64,000 nt of DNA from Catonia carolina (GCA_035578175.1 JAQMRL010000003.1:80487969-80551968); one strand, 5' to 3'. Positions 37,195-49,349 are shown, numbered from the stretch's first letter. Notes: generated from the letters alone by a model not told the origin. Numbers and translations: made by a program.

Positions 37195-38575
37195 TTTTTG
37201 ATTTTATATTTTCAACTGGTGTTCCCCAAGGAAGCATTTTATCATCTACACTGTTTATTTACCGTTGACTTATCTGAAGCTCCAAACGCAACATTTACCG
37301 ATGACACTGCTATAGACTGACTACAAACTATTCACAAATCGCCAGATACTACATTATAAAACTTACAAGAACAATTAAACGAACAGGCTATCAAAACTAA
37401 CAGAACATATAGCGAATAAAAACTATTGAAGAAAAATCAACGCAAGTAACATTTATTCTTCGAAGACGGGACAGTCCATAAATATCTTCATGGCATTGCA
37501 TCATTCTGATTCAGACAATTATCTTCGTATGCATTATAAACGCCTTACATGGTGAACACACCCTACACCTAAAGAGAAAACAAATGAACATCAAATTTAA
37601 AAACTTTTACTGGATTTTGGGAAGAATTGCTCTATATAACTTAGATAATACATGGATAAGAAATGTATTGTTTCCATGTCGATTTCTCTAAATCGAGTTT
37701 TTACCGAAATACACTTTTTAGGGCCTTCAACCCATAAAAAACATGTTTGTACCATTTGGCCTCTGCGTGCATGGGTGTATTTGTGTTCGCGCGCGTGAAT
37801 AAGAACTCATGATGGACAAAGAATCATTTAAGAACGGAAAATCACACGAATTTTTAATCAAAATTTAAGTAGGCCCTATATAAGTAACCCAACACTAAAA
37901 TGTTTATCAAAATCGGTCAACTGGAAGCACTTGTACTTATATTCGAGTGATTTTTACTCATTCAGTTTTCTTAAAAACGGCTCTTACAATTTTGTTTAAA
38001 ATCGTTATAGCAACTCAATTTTTTGTGATCTCCTAGGTGAGGTCTGTTGAAGTTTATAGGAGCTGTACTCTCGTGGTAAAAAGGTTTTTTTCTAAGACTG
38101 AGACATTAATATGCAATTCAGACAAGAATACATAATTAAAATTGTAGAAAATTACAACACCAATAACTTTTATTTCAAACATTTTTTATCATGTTTAATT
38201 TAGCTTCAATTAGTGCATTTCTGTATTTTATTCATCAAATCGGTAAAAAATTGAATTTTTTAAGATTGCTGCCTTAGTATGAATTTTACGACAAAAGAGT
38301 ACTGTATAGCTAAAATTATAGGAAATTAAAACCTACAACTTTTATTTCAAGAATTTTTCTACAGATCTTAGTTAAGCGTCAATTAATTAGAAGTGATTTT
38401 TCCGTATTTTTAAGTTAAACAGTTTGATTTTCATTTTGCGGCATTCACTCACGATTAAAATTAAGTTATGTTTTTAATTTTACATTTTTTACTCATGATT
38501 AAACAAAGGCTATATTTGTTCTTTATTTATATTGGCAAGAGAAAGTCGTGTGAGTGTTTCACACTAATTTTTTTT
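37195..38575 (+). pseudogene. Jockey long-UTR lineage, copy 2
   Basis: The coding remnant shows STGVPQGSILSS and then, in another frame, TFTDDTAID (the degraded catalytic ADD box), so several frameshifts and a substitution in the RT active site have occurred. The part between the RT and the C-terminus is largely deleted. From about 37650 it continues with the ~0.9-kb 3' UTR shared with 33620-34870 and 40131-41065, ending near AGAGAAAGTCGTGTGA. Confidence 0.75.
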
Positions 38576-39329
38576 ATTTAGTTTAAATTATAATTTACTT
38601 GAGGATGAGGAATTATAAAAAATTGATTCAAAGAAAGCTTCTTCAAGATATAATAAAAATAATACTTTTAGGATGTATGAAAATGGATGATTTTGTAGTT
38701 AATAACATTGACAATATTATTATAACCACATACATGCGGATTGTACTATAGTAATAATCTTAATGTAGATTATACAGTGTTTATTTATATTGTTTAGTAA
38801 TAATGAAGTCAGGTCTCATATTAAAACAAGGCACTAGGATTGCTTCGTAGGATTAAACTAGAAGACAAGAAGGGTTGTTGTTTAATGAAGGCACGGGTTA
38901 AGCCCAAGCCCGTAGACCTGTTAATCTTGCAGGCCGTTAGTCTGGTCTCTAGTTACTAGTTGATACATCCCTTTACTCTTGCTATCTTATACAAATCCTT
39001 TCTGTACTTATATAATTTGATCTGTATTTTCTAATATGAATACTACTTAAATTAATTAAATGAATTATTTATTTATGTTGTGTTGAATCAAGATAAACTA
39101 ATGACCAATTATTATAATGTTTATTTACAAGACTTACTAACAATTTTCATTAACATAATCCATAATAATGTATTACTGGGAAAGGATTTTCCTAATGTTC
39201 TTGTTCATTTCCAAGAAACATATATGAAATTGTACCGAATTTTAAATCGTTTACTAATTTTCAAAGTATATATTAGAAACGTAATCGGACTAATTTAACA
39301 CGTCTATTGTTTATCAAATTTGAAATTAA
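38576..39329. other. AT-rich non-coding
   Basis: A small hairpin (ACGGGTT...AAGCCCGT near 38890-38912) sits in a short GC-richer patch. No gene was recognised. Confidence 0.4.
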
Positions 39330-41065
39330 GTACTGTACATTACTAGCTGGTGTATTTCAGGGATCTGTCTTGGCACCACTTTTATATTCTATTTACACTT
39401 CCGATGTACCGTCCCATCCACATACGTTCTTTGCTTCGATTGTGGATGATACTGTAATATTGTATTCTGCCGTTAACCCCGCTCAAGTATCGTATGTCCT
39501 TCAGCAGCATATTTCTCGCCTAGAATCATAGTTTACCAAATGGCGGATCAAAATCAACACTACAAAAACGTGTCACGTTATATTTACCCTGCGTAAACGA
39601 GTTTGTCCTCCTTTGTATCTTTATGACACTCAACTTCACACTTCTGAATCTATCCGTTATCTGGGTTTATATTTAGATAAGAGGCTCACGTGGAATGTAC
39701 ACGTGAATAAAACGAGAAAGGCACACCAGGACATGTTCAAACAGTTGTACAAACTTCTTTCACGCAAATCCAAGTTACCAACTACATCCAAATTAATTAT
39801 TTACAACTCCTACCTTCGACCAATATGGAGCTATGCCAGTCAGCTTTACTGCTGTGCAAAACCATCGGTATTAGTAAAAATTCAGCGTTTCCAATCAAAG
39901 CTTTTACGGAGGATAGTTAACGCCCCCTATTATGTAACCAATAAAACGTTACACTCAGACCTAAACGTACCCTACATAATGACGTTTTCTTAAAACTCTA
40001 CACAAAATTTAGAAAGAAACTCGTGAACCACCATAACCCATTGATTTCAAATCTGGCTACGCAGACTCTCCCCAAACAATCCAATAAGACGTCTAAAACG
40101 TCGATCTTTACTTTCTCTTGCCCTATAGAATACATAGAAAAGGAAGTACTGTTTCCGAATCGATTTTTTAAAATTGAGTTTTCCCTGGAATAACACGTTT
40201 TCAGGCCCCTTGAACCCCAAAAACATGTTTTTAGCGATGGGTGTGTGTCTAAACAAAATAATAATAATTTGATGAAGAATATCAAACAAAGTTGAAATTT
40301 GGAACTTAGTTTAGGTACCACTAGAGGACCTTAACACGAACATTTTCATCAAACTCAGCCAACCGGAAGAAGTATTAGTTCAATCAGTTAGTTTAATCAG
40401 TACGTGCTATTCATCAGTTTTTGCAATTTTTTTCAAAAACGGTTCGCACGATTTTTTTAAAAACCATCTCATTCACGACATGTTCTAGGGTACAAGGAAG
40501 GGTAAGTGAAATAGCTAGTGAAATTCTTGGTGTTGTGCGTTTGCGGAAGAAATATAGCCTATTTTTTTTTTGGATTTCGTCCTGAATACACATTGTTAGC
40601 AAAAAAGTATATAATTAAAGTTTTAGGTAGTAGTTGTAACAATTACAACCTTTATTTCAAACATTTTTTCCTAGAATGCTTCGTTAAGTTTTAACTAGTG
40701 ATTTTCTGTATTTTCTCATCTAAATCGGTAAAAAATGGGATTTTTTTAGATAGAGGTCTTAGTATGAATTTTACGACAAATACAGTAATTATACTATCCT
40801 AAAAGTTACAATATATTAAAATTAGAGAAAATTAAAAACCCTACTACATTTTATTTTAAGAATTTATTTCCACAGACCTTAATTTAGAGTCAATAATTGT
40901 TGAGTTTTCGTTATTTTAAGTTTTACAGAGGTTGATTTCATTTTGCGTGATCCATTTATGATTAAAATTAACTTATATTTTTAATTTACATCGTTTAATC
41001 ATTATTAAACGTAGGTTATAATGTTCGTTATTTATAGTGGCAAGAGAAAGTCGTGTGATTGTTTT
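39330..41065 (+). pseudogene. Jockey long-UTR lineage, copy 3 (RT to 3' UTR)
   Basis: Coding remnant in order: AGVFQGSVLAPLLYSIYTSD (RT block), IVDDTVILYS (active-site box, YADD changed to IVDD), WRIKINTTKTCHVIF, IRYLGLYLDKRLTW, KLIIYNSYLRPIWSYASQLY, NAPYYVTNKTLHSDLNVPY, and RRLKRRSLLSLAL with a stop at about 40130. Stops at 39529 and 39991 and frameshifts make it a pseudogene. The endonuclease and N-terminal RT are absent. A ~935-bp 3' UTR follows, shared with copies 1 and 2. Confidence 0.85.
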
Positions 41066-42051
41066 ATCAAAATCGTTAGTGCTGTAATAATGATATCAAG
41101 CAGATTTATAATATACTAAACTAAAATAGCTATAATGAGTTACAGATATAACGAATACATCATCACTTATATAAAATTTGTAAATTTCTGTACTTTTCTT
41201 AGATCAGTTGAAAACTAATGCAAATCAGTGCCATTTTATTAGTTTTCTTTCTGATTTTTTTTCTAAAGTTTCAGTGAGTTACTTATGAAATAATTTAAGT
41301 AATATAGTCTTAATGATAGGCCTAAATCTTTCAAGTTTTGAAAATAAATCGAAGAGTTTTCCGTGAATAAATTACGTAGTAATTTATAAAAAAATTGTAA
41401 TAATTTTGTTTTGGAGCGTTTCAAAGAAACGCAGACGAAGGAATGAAGAGAGAGATTTAATTGGATGAAAGTAACAATGTTTATTTGTAGAAAATTCAGG
41501 TTCTAAAGGCAATTAAGAACAGGCACAGAGTTCCGTTTACCCCTTCCTTTCTGGGATTGGAGACCGGGCAAGCTCTCACGTTGAGCAAGAAACTACCGAC
41601 AAGAACGTTTCTACCGTTCCGCAGTAAATTAGATTTCAGAGAGGAAGTTATCTTCGCCTCCTTTGTTGGCTCTGCTTCTGGACGGACGTAACGTGAACTA
41701 ATTAGCTTTCTATTCAACGGTATCCCAGTCGTTTCTTTTCCGCTCCATTGTTCTTATACTACTTGGACTACGACGACCCAATTGTAAAGTACCGACACCA
41801 ATCCCCTGATTACATTATGCAATGAACAAGAACACAAATAAAATAAAAACAATGTACATTCTACACTTTCCGTAATAAATTTACAAAAATTCTATCTAAA
41901 TAAAAATAATTTTTACCTTAAAACACTTTCTCAAATGATAAAATACACAAAATAAAAAATATCTATCATGGAAATTCTCATTCAACAACCAAAATTTCTT
42001 TTAAAAGATTTGATCCTAACAAAAATAGTAGTTTCTTACAGGCTGAAAATC
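41066..42051. other. non-coding, GC-richer at 41400-41790
   Basis: 41400-41790 has moderate GC and CpG content with no recognised frame or element; it may be regulatory. The remainder is AT-rich. Confidence 0.35.
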
Positions 42052-42063
42052 TATACTAATATT

Positions 42064-42463
42064 GTTGTTACAGTATTTAGGTCATCAGCCGAAAGGCTGG
42101 TTTGAACCTGTAGAGGTTTTACTAAGTAAAACGAGGAGTGAGGTGGTTTACCATGCCTTCCTCACTGAGTGGAAAAGTATGCTTATCAGCATGCCGAGCC
42201 CTCTGAAAAGCACATATTTTTCACTCTGCAAATGTCACCTTCACTTTATTCACCACAGGGTCTGGCTGTATAATCAAATTAATTACTTTCAGAGGAAAAA
42301 AACTCTGGTGTCTTTTACACCTCTATCTCTTCTGTTCTTAAATGATTCAGTCATTTAATAGGCATTCTCATCATGTGATAAGAAACAGAACTATTAATTT
42401 TAGCCCTGTAACAAACAGATTGAGTGTAAATAATTTGATACCCCACTATCTGTTATGGGCATA
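42064..42463 (-). mobile_element. AAC-tail retroposon copy F
   Basis: This is a near full-length minus-strand copy with a GTTGTT tail at 42064 and a 5' end at about 42463. It is flanked by a duplication of at least 9 bp, actaatatt, at 42055-42063 and 42465-42473. A 9-bp insert in the tail (TACAGTATT) separates the hairpin from the repeat. Confidence 0.8.
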
Positions 42464-42539
42464 AACTAATATTATAATAAAGATAAAATATTTTCTTTAT
42501 TAACTTGTATTTTTCTGACGAAACCTAACAAAATTAATC

Positions 42540-42690
42540 CCTACAAATCAATATTGAAACCCGTTTGGAATACAACTTTGGGGTACATCTGCAAATTGAA
42601 ACATCGAGATCTTGAGCGATTCCAGTCAAAGTCTATCAAACACATATTAAACCCTAGTATACGTACCGTGGTAGCTACATGAACAAGACA
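42540..42690 (+). pseudogene. short Jockey-like C-terminal relic
   Basis: The frame reads ILKPVWNTTLGYI, then RDLERFQSKSIKHILNPS. It matches the LRPIW...IQRFQSKLLR block of the Jockey relics. About 45 codons remain and nothing else of the element is visible. Confidence 0.6.
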
Positions 42691-42699
42691 TTTATTTAT

Positions 42700-44089
42700 A
42701 GAGATCTTAACTTAAATTAAACACAGTACTAGAAGAAACTTAAAAATTAAGTAGTGTATTAATTATTTGGACAGAATTTACAAATATGAAACTTACGTAT
42801 TAGCAATTAATTTATTAAATAAAAGTGTACAGCTTAATTCAAAGTTTATGAGATTTCAATTTTTGGACTTGACTTAATTGAAACCTAATGTAATAAAACT
42901 AAAAATTAAGCGTAATATTCTTCTGTATTTTTTATTCATACTTTTTATTATTATTTTAAATATATTAGCCTATTTATTTAACCACCAGAGGTCAAACATT
43001 GACTTTTTATTTTTATTTTTAATTTCTGTGCCTAATTAATTATTTTCTGTATTTACAATCGAACTCTTGTAATGCATTTTGTCAACCATTTCTGATAAAT
43101 TACTATATAAATGAAATCTCTTACTTTGCCTTTTGGTTGCATTTTAGTTTTTTTTTTAAATCTTACGATCGTTCGTTTCGGTTGTACCAATTTCTTCAAA
43201 GTAAGCTACATATTTTAAAATTGTAGCCACTCAGGCTACTGTTGTTCCACTCAGTTATATCAAATAAAACTATTTATTTATTAGTCTATTTTATTATTAT
43301 TTTATTTTTATTGTTCAACGAAAATTAACAGATTATAACGCGGTAGTAAAAAAAAGAAAGATTAATCTACCAGTAGTTTCATTAATTTTATACATAAAAT
43401 TTTAGTAACATTTTAAACTTTTCTAACTTAATATAATTTTTTCATAATTTTTATAATTATTTTCTGATTTTCTTAACTTATAGGTACAGCTTGAAACTCC
43501 GTTTTAATAATTCGGTTCATAAAGTTTTCTTCAAATCTTTATTTCTTCTTTCTTTGAAAATTTTTGTAAACATTCTACATCATAAAGAGATTCTTGACTA
43601 TAAAGGAAAAGAAGTATAATTTTAGAATGTCATAAATTTGAATTTTTAGATTTCTCCCAGCTATATTTTATCACGATTAAAATACCCATTTTCTGTAATC
43701 TGTTCTTTAAAATAAATTTTTCAAGGCTATTTGTTGTTATTATTTCTCCTAAATATTGCAATTCAGTATTCTGCAATACGTATTTCTCTATTTTCAGAGA
43801 TTGTAATACTTTGTATTTTGTTATTTTTACTGTTCGAGAATTCTCTTCACATGTGGTTATTTTTAATTAAACATTTACTTTCTGAAGTATTCCGTAACAT
43901 ACGTAAGTAGGCCTATTTAACCTATTTCAACTACATATATACAACTATAATAATTTAATAAAAATTTGAAAAAACAGTTTTACAAATTTAATAAAATCAC
44001 CTTCATGGGTATGCAATAAAAGTGAGTAGATGGTTACTTCCATGTTATTAGTGAAATAAGTGTTAGATACAAAGGGATAGCAAATTAAG
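42700..44089. other. AT-rich non-coding
   Basis: No gene or repeat was recognised. Confidence 0.5.
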
Positions 44090-44660
44090 GAAGAAGTGAT
44101 TAGCGTTCGTAACACTCAATGAACGCCATTAGGTGATAGCTAAAGGGAACAATTTAGCGGTGTTGAGAGAGCGACAGAGAAGGAGAAATCAAGCTAGAGA
44201 GAGAAAGATGATTGCAATCTGTGAAATGAACGGACTGCGGAGTTTGTGGGCTTACAGAGAAGAGAATGGGAGCGAGAGAGACGAAGATACGTTCAAGTGA
44301 ACGTACATAAGTAAGTGCGAGACGAAGACAAAACGAGAAGCAAAATTTAGGAGGAAGCAGCTTCTGTTAGATGAAGGAGAGTTTGAGTAAGAAGGAGTTT
44401 AGGGCGACATTTGTCACAGTTGCCAGAGAGTTGGCCGTCCGGCCACGCTTTAATCAAGTTCCATCCGTTGTCTGAGGCGGGAAGGGAAGAAAATGCTTCC
44501 TGGTAAGAGAAAAGGGATAAGGGAGGGTTGAAGGGGCAATCAGCAGCCGACAGGAGCTGAATCTCGCTCTTCATTAATCACGTGACGTCACAGACCGCCC
44601 TCCCTTTCCTTTCTATCCATCCGACCAACTTTTGATCGTTGCCTCCTGGGTACTGTCTTC
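44090..44660. promoter_or_regulatory. candidate promoter island with overlapping E-box and CRE
   Basis: This GC- and purine-rich island in AT-rich surroundings contains CACGTG (44579-44584) overlapping TGACGTCA (44583-44590), followed by a pyrimidine-rich stretch. No TATA box is clear. A 75-codon minus-strand open frame (44347-44574) has no recognisable domain. A promoter or 5' untranslated exon is the simplest reading, but no gene is attached. Confidence 0.4.
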
Positions 44661-45359
44661 GAACAAACAAAACTCCATCGCTATTCACTTCATAAAACAA
44701 AAACAATCGACTGATTTCTATGCTCAGTATATAAGGAAAAGTTACAACTTCTATAACTTTTTTACTTGGAAGAAAATCGTTATATCATTTAATTAAAGAA
44801 ATATTAACAAAATTTTAGGAATCATAATACGTAAAAGTACCCTTAACAAAGTTACTAGTAACCTACGTACATATTACTTAAGTACATTACTGAAGAGTAC
44901 AGAATAAAAACCAACGTCAAGAAAAGTAAACCCATGGTATTACTTAAAGTACCTACTTGAGAACCATAATAGATGAGAATAACGAAAAAGCACAAGAAAT
45001 AAGATGACAAATAGAAATAGCAAGAATTGCTTACATGAAAATTAAGAATCTAGTTGTTAAGAAAGATTTAAATTCGGAAAATTGAATGGTAGTCAACAAT
45101 TCATATTCTTCTTTAGTTTTCGCCTCAATTGGAGCACTTGAGTCAATCCATGTTCATGTCTTTGAAGAACGAGCTACGGAGTTAACTTGCTCGCTGCTGT
45201 TTCTTTCGCTCCCATACCAGTTCATATTTTTGACATGGCGGTCCTCATTTTCTTTGTTATGATTGTGTAAAGTTGTTTGCTTTCCTTACACAAACTACAC
45301 TGGTTAATTGGTAAATACTCACCTTTGTCAAACAAATCAAAAATTATTTTTAATATAAA
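44661..45359. other. AT-rich non-coding
   Basis: No gene or repeat was recognised. Confidence 0.5.
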
Positions 45360-45682
45360 TCCGTTTTAAAACTCATGTGGACATATGGGCTTCAATTGTG
45401 GCGCACATCCTGGACTTCAAACATAAACATATTCGAACGTTTCCGGTCAAAATTCTTGCGGCGGGCCCTGCAAATTCCGTAGTACATCAAAAACACCTTT
45501 ATCTACGCCGATCTTAATATTGACTCAGTGAAACAAACTATATCAAAATTCAGCCGTAAATATGAAGAAAGACTCAACAATCATCCAAACTTCCTGGCTC
45601 TGAATCTACTAAATAAAATTGATGCCGGGTTTTCAAGACTGAAAAGACATATTGTTTTTGATTTAGGTTATAGGTTTTAAAG
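45360..45682 (+). pseudogene. Jockey-clade C-terminal relic (distinct subfamily)
   Basis: The frame reads MWTYGLQLWRTSWTSNINIF, FERFRSKFLRRALQIP, a stop, then IYADLNIDSVKQTISKFSRK, YEERLNNHPNFLALNLL and RLKRHIVFDL. The '(K/M)TYG.QLW...RFQSK.LR' and 'RL..HPN.LA..LL' blocks are typical of a Jockey subfamily different from the full-length element here. One stop interrupts about 100 codons. Confidence 0.75.
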
Positions 45683-45921
45683 AACATTGTTACACTTAAT
45701 ATCTATTTTTTTTCTAACTGATTCACTTCAAAGTCATCATTGTATTTATCAGAAATATTAATTTATTACTATTTTCAATTTCAATAACATAATAATGAAA
45801 TCGTAATCATGTTAATTAACATTTATCAAAATTACTGATTGAACTATTTGAAGTAAACAGATTGTAATGTTGCAGAATTGTAAAAAAAAACTTTCCTTGA
45901 AGGGAAGTCGGCAAAGGTTAC

Positions 45922-46340
45922 TTACAATCCCTTAAAACTTTTTTCCTCTCGGTTTTGAATCGTTTCCTCGGTTATAATTAAGTTTTTCTTGTCGGATTTT
46001 ATTTCCTGGAACCATTTATTTTGGATTTTGTTTTTGATTTGGTAATTTAGGAGCTGCTTAGTGAGTCTTGTATCAGGTAGTCTGCAGAGGTGACTGATAA
46101 AGGCAACTCTTCTTTTTCTCATGGTGACGATTATCGAATCGTTTTCCTTGAAGACCATGTCGTTAGGTATTATCCACCATTTACCATAAACTTGATGTTT
46201 AAAATTAATAGCTGTTCTTAATATTCTTCTGTTTATTTTTTGGAGTTTGTCAGTGGTTGACTGGGTGTTCAGTTTGAAAAAGGTTTCATTGGCATATGTG
46301 GCTTCTGTTTTGATTACCGCGTAGTAATATCGTATTTTAG
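45922..46340 (-). pseudogene. LINE ORF2 C-terminal relic (family L-a)
   Basis: The minus strand reads AVIKTEATYANETFF, STTDKLQKINRRILRTAIN, then IIVTMRKRRVAFISHLCRL and a basic tail ending at 45922. The INRRILRTAI and MRKRRVAF.SHL blocks match the relics at 1141-1690 and 50533-51010. The RT active site is not present. This piece keeps a continuous frame over most of its length, so it decayed less than the first copy. Confidence 0.65.
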
Positions 46341-46756
46341 AATTGATTGAGAGGGACTTATTTATATAATTGGGTCATGTCACTCTTTACGCCTGTTTAA
46401 GTATAGTTACACTACTTTCAATTTATGGTTTCTTATTGAGATTCCATGTGATTATTTCGCCAAGATACTTAAATTTTTGGTCCTTTTTAATTCTTTTTCC
46501 ATTGCTTATTACTATTTACTTATCATTATTTACCATTACTTAGTACTATTTATATTAGCTACTACACGAAGTAATTTTATAATAAAAAAAAAAATTTAAT
46601 TGGCTTCTGAACATAAAAATTAAATTTAAAACAGTACTTATACTTGAGAATAATAACAAACACAAGCAATTTCTTAATAAAAGATGTACTACGTACAAAA
46701 TGAATAGCTTACTGGTAAATCACTTCTTCTAGTTCATAAATAAAGTCCAGCCTTTG

Positions 46757-47042
46757 TTAGTTTGCTCCTACTGTCAACAAATAATGACGTCACTGAGCAT
46801 GCGCATTTTATAAAAATGTGTGCACGCTGATTAAACAGTAATAACAAAATACTTTCAAAAGTATTTTTATAAATGAAATTGTTAGGCCTACATTATATCG
46901 TGACTGATGTTTGAAGTACTTTAAGTACTTATAATTTAAAACATAGTTAACTTAATAGGAATAGGACATCCACAAAGTCGCGGACTCTAGCGTGCACCCT
47001 GTAGTAGCTGACTTTTGTTTGTTGACAGTAGGAGCAAACTAA
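46757..47042. mobile_element. 286-bp MITE with 25-bp inverted repeats
   Basis: TTAGTTTGCTCCTACTGTCAACAAA at 46757-46781 has a perfect inverse complement at 47018-47042. TA next to GTTTGC on both sides suggests a TA target duplication. Just inside the left repeat are a CRE palindrome TGACGTCA (46785-46792) and TGAGCATGCGCA, an NRF-1-like site. There is no coding capacity. The superfamily is not determined. Confidence 0.7.
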
Positions 47043-47275
47043 GAACAGTTGAACGTTAGGCTTAATTAGTCTACAGAAAATTATACATTTTCAATATTAC
47101 CTGCCTGCATAAAATCGCTTATTTTTTCTGACGTAATGTCGAAAACATTCATGATAACGGAATAATTCGCTCGCGCCACATAAACATAACGTCTAAATAA
47201 ATGGGTAAGATTGTTGTGCTGCTCTACGTATTTCAGTATTATTTCTAGTGCTTTTGCTCCTTCTAAACATAATGA

Positions 47276-47673
47276 CTGCCCATAACAGACAAGTGGAGTG
47301 TAAAATTATTTACACCCAATCTGTTCGTTGCAGGGCTAAAATAAATAGTTCTGTTTCTTATCAAATGGTCAGCTAATTAAATGACTGAATCATTTAAGAA
47401 CAGAAGAGGTAGAGGTGTAAAAGACACTAATCAGAGTTATCTCCTCTGAAAGTAATGAATTTTATTATACAGCCAGACCCTGTGGTGAATGAAGTGAAAG
47501 TGTCATTTGTAGAGTGGAAAATATGTGCTTTTCAGAGGGCCTGGCTTGCTGATAAGCGTACTTTTACACCTAGTGAGGAAGGCAATGGTAAACCACTTCA
47601 CTCCTCGTTGTACTTAGTAAAACCTCTAATGGTTCAAACCAGCCTTTCGGCTGATGACCTAAACAACAACAAC
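47276..47673 (+). mobile_element. AAC-tail retroposon copy G
   Basis: This full-length copy starts CTGCCCATAACAGACAAGTGG and ends CCTAAACAACAACAAC. It is flanked by a perfect 11-bp duplication, aaacataatga, at 47265-47275 and 47674-47684. A frame from the ATG at 47455 is open for 91 codons across the body and tail and corresponds codon for codon to the frame in copy D. This is the best-preserved copy. Confidence 0.9.
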
Positions 47674-47689
47674 AAACATAATGAAACAC

Positions 47690-48726
47690 TCCGTGTTATA
47701 TATTTCATCAGTTTGAGGATTATTTATTAATTTTTTTTTTGAATAATCCAAAAAATTTTTAATTGTAACATGTCCCGGGCTTAATAAGTTTGAATTAACG
47801 GGGTTTTATATATTTCTAATAACTACTTGCAGTAAATTTAAATATTGAAAAAATGTAAGATCAGTTAAATACAATCCGTACAAGCAGAATTTTTTTTTAT
47901 TTTCAATTTTTTTATTTTTTCAATATTTTTTTATTTTTTTAAGTGTTGTTAATATAATAATATTTTATCTGTTTATTGTACAGTCACAAGAAATGATGAA
48001 AAAACAAAAACGTAAATAAATACAATTATGTATTTATTTATAAAGTTATAATTATTTACGAAATATTATTTTAATAATATATTGTATAATATTTATAAAT
48101 AAAAGCGGGTAAATATCTGGTTGTATTTACAAAGTCGTATTATGATTTATGATGTTACTGTTTAAATGAATAACAAATGAAGTGTAAATCAAGCGTAGTA
48201 ATGACATCAACTTATTATGTATGAATATAGAAGGTAGATGTATTAAATTTCAAAATATACAGAGACCTGTATCACATAAATATAATTATACTTCTGTACC
48301 TAATTAAACAATGATTTTATGATGTTAATTTAATAATTAGGTAATTTAATGAGATAATAACAGACGTTTATGGTTTTATGACATATCAATTAAATTTCGC
48401 AATGTAGCCTATAATGTACTTATAAGTGGATTTTATTTTATCTTGTTATGTAATGTAATTATTGAAAGTTAAAATGAGTTAGGCTTAAATTTAATTAGTA
48501 TTAAATTTGAAATTCGTGACAAGTTAATAATATGAAATAATACGTTTTGTTCAATTTAAATATAAATGTATAATGAATTAACTATTTCAAAATATGCTTA
48601 ACTACAAAAATATAATATGTAGGCCCTAACATCAATAAGAGAGTACCATTGACAAATTGCTATATAAATTTTTATATATTTATATAGTAGGATAACTAGT
48701 AAGTGACATTTAATTTATGGAAAATT
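47690..48726. other. AT-rich non-coding
   Basis: T-rich low complexity lies at 47888-47945. No gene was recognised. Confidence 0.5.
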
Positions 48727-48728
48727 AT

Positions 48729-49349
48729 ATACTGGGTCATCAAGAAAAGTTGCATCCATTTAAAAAAAATACAGTTTAAAAACTACTGGAGATTAAGTCA
48801 TAATTTATTTTGTTATAAAAAGAAAATATTTTTTTTGTTGGTGCAACTGTACTGCAAATTGTTAAAAATAAATTGGAAAAAAACATTAACATAATTTTGG
48901 AGAAAGAATGGTGTGCCTCCTTATTTCAGTCTTCTAGTGTGCCACGTCCTCAATGAAAGGTTCCCTGACCGATGGATCGGTAGGACCGGTCCTGTGCTTT
49001 GGCTTCCGAGGAGTCCAGATTTAACCCCACTTGATTTTTTTCTTCTGAGGTTTTATTAAAAACCATGTCTACAGTAAAAAGATTCGAAAAGTGAATCATT
49101 TACGACAACGAATTACTACTGCTGTTGCTTCGGCCGCTCTCGTTATGACACAGCGCACCTGGAAAGAGATCGAATACCGTTTAGATGTGTGTAAAACAAC
49201 CAACTGTGCTGATATAGGAACTTATTAAGTTGTAAAAAACTTTAATATTTTCTGTTTACAACAAAAAAATGTACGACCTTATCTCCAGTAGTTTTTAAAC
49301 TGTATTTTTTAAAAATGGATGCAACTTTTCTCGATGACACGGCACTATA
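48729..49349 (+). mobile_element. mariner-like DNA transposon, internally deleted
   Basis: Inverted repeats of about 70 bp are visible: GTCATCAAGAAAAGTTGCATCC at the left and its complement near 49311-49337, continuing through TACAGTTTAAAAACTACTGGAGA on both sides. TA lies at both outer ends. The interior (48907-49230) encodes only the C-terminal third of a mariner-type transposase, so the element is deleted and dead. Confidence 0.8.
48907..49230 (+). pseudogene. mariner-like transposase C-terminus
   Basis: The first frame reads NGVPPYFSLLVCHVLNERF, then DRWIGRTGPVLWLPRSPDLT and PLDFFL; after a one-base shift it continues GFIKNHVYSKKIRKVNHLRQ and ends RTWKEIEYRLDVCKTTNCA. 'PRSPDLTPLDFFLWG' with its Asp is the third catalytic region of mariner/maT-type DDE transposases. 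The DNA-binding half and the first two acidic residues are missing, and the frameshift falls right after the catalytic block. Confidence 0.8.
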
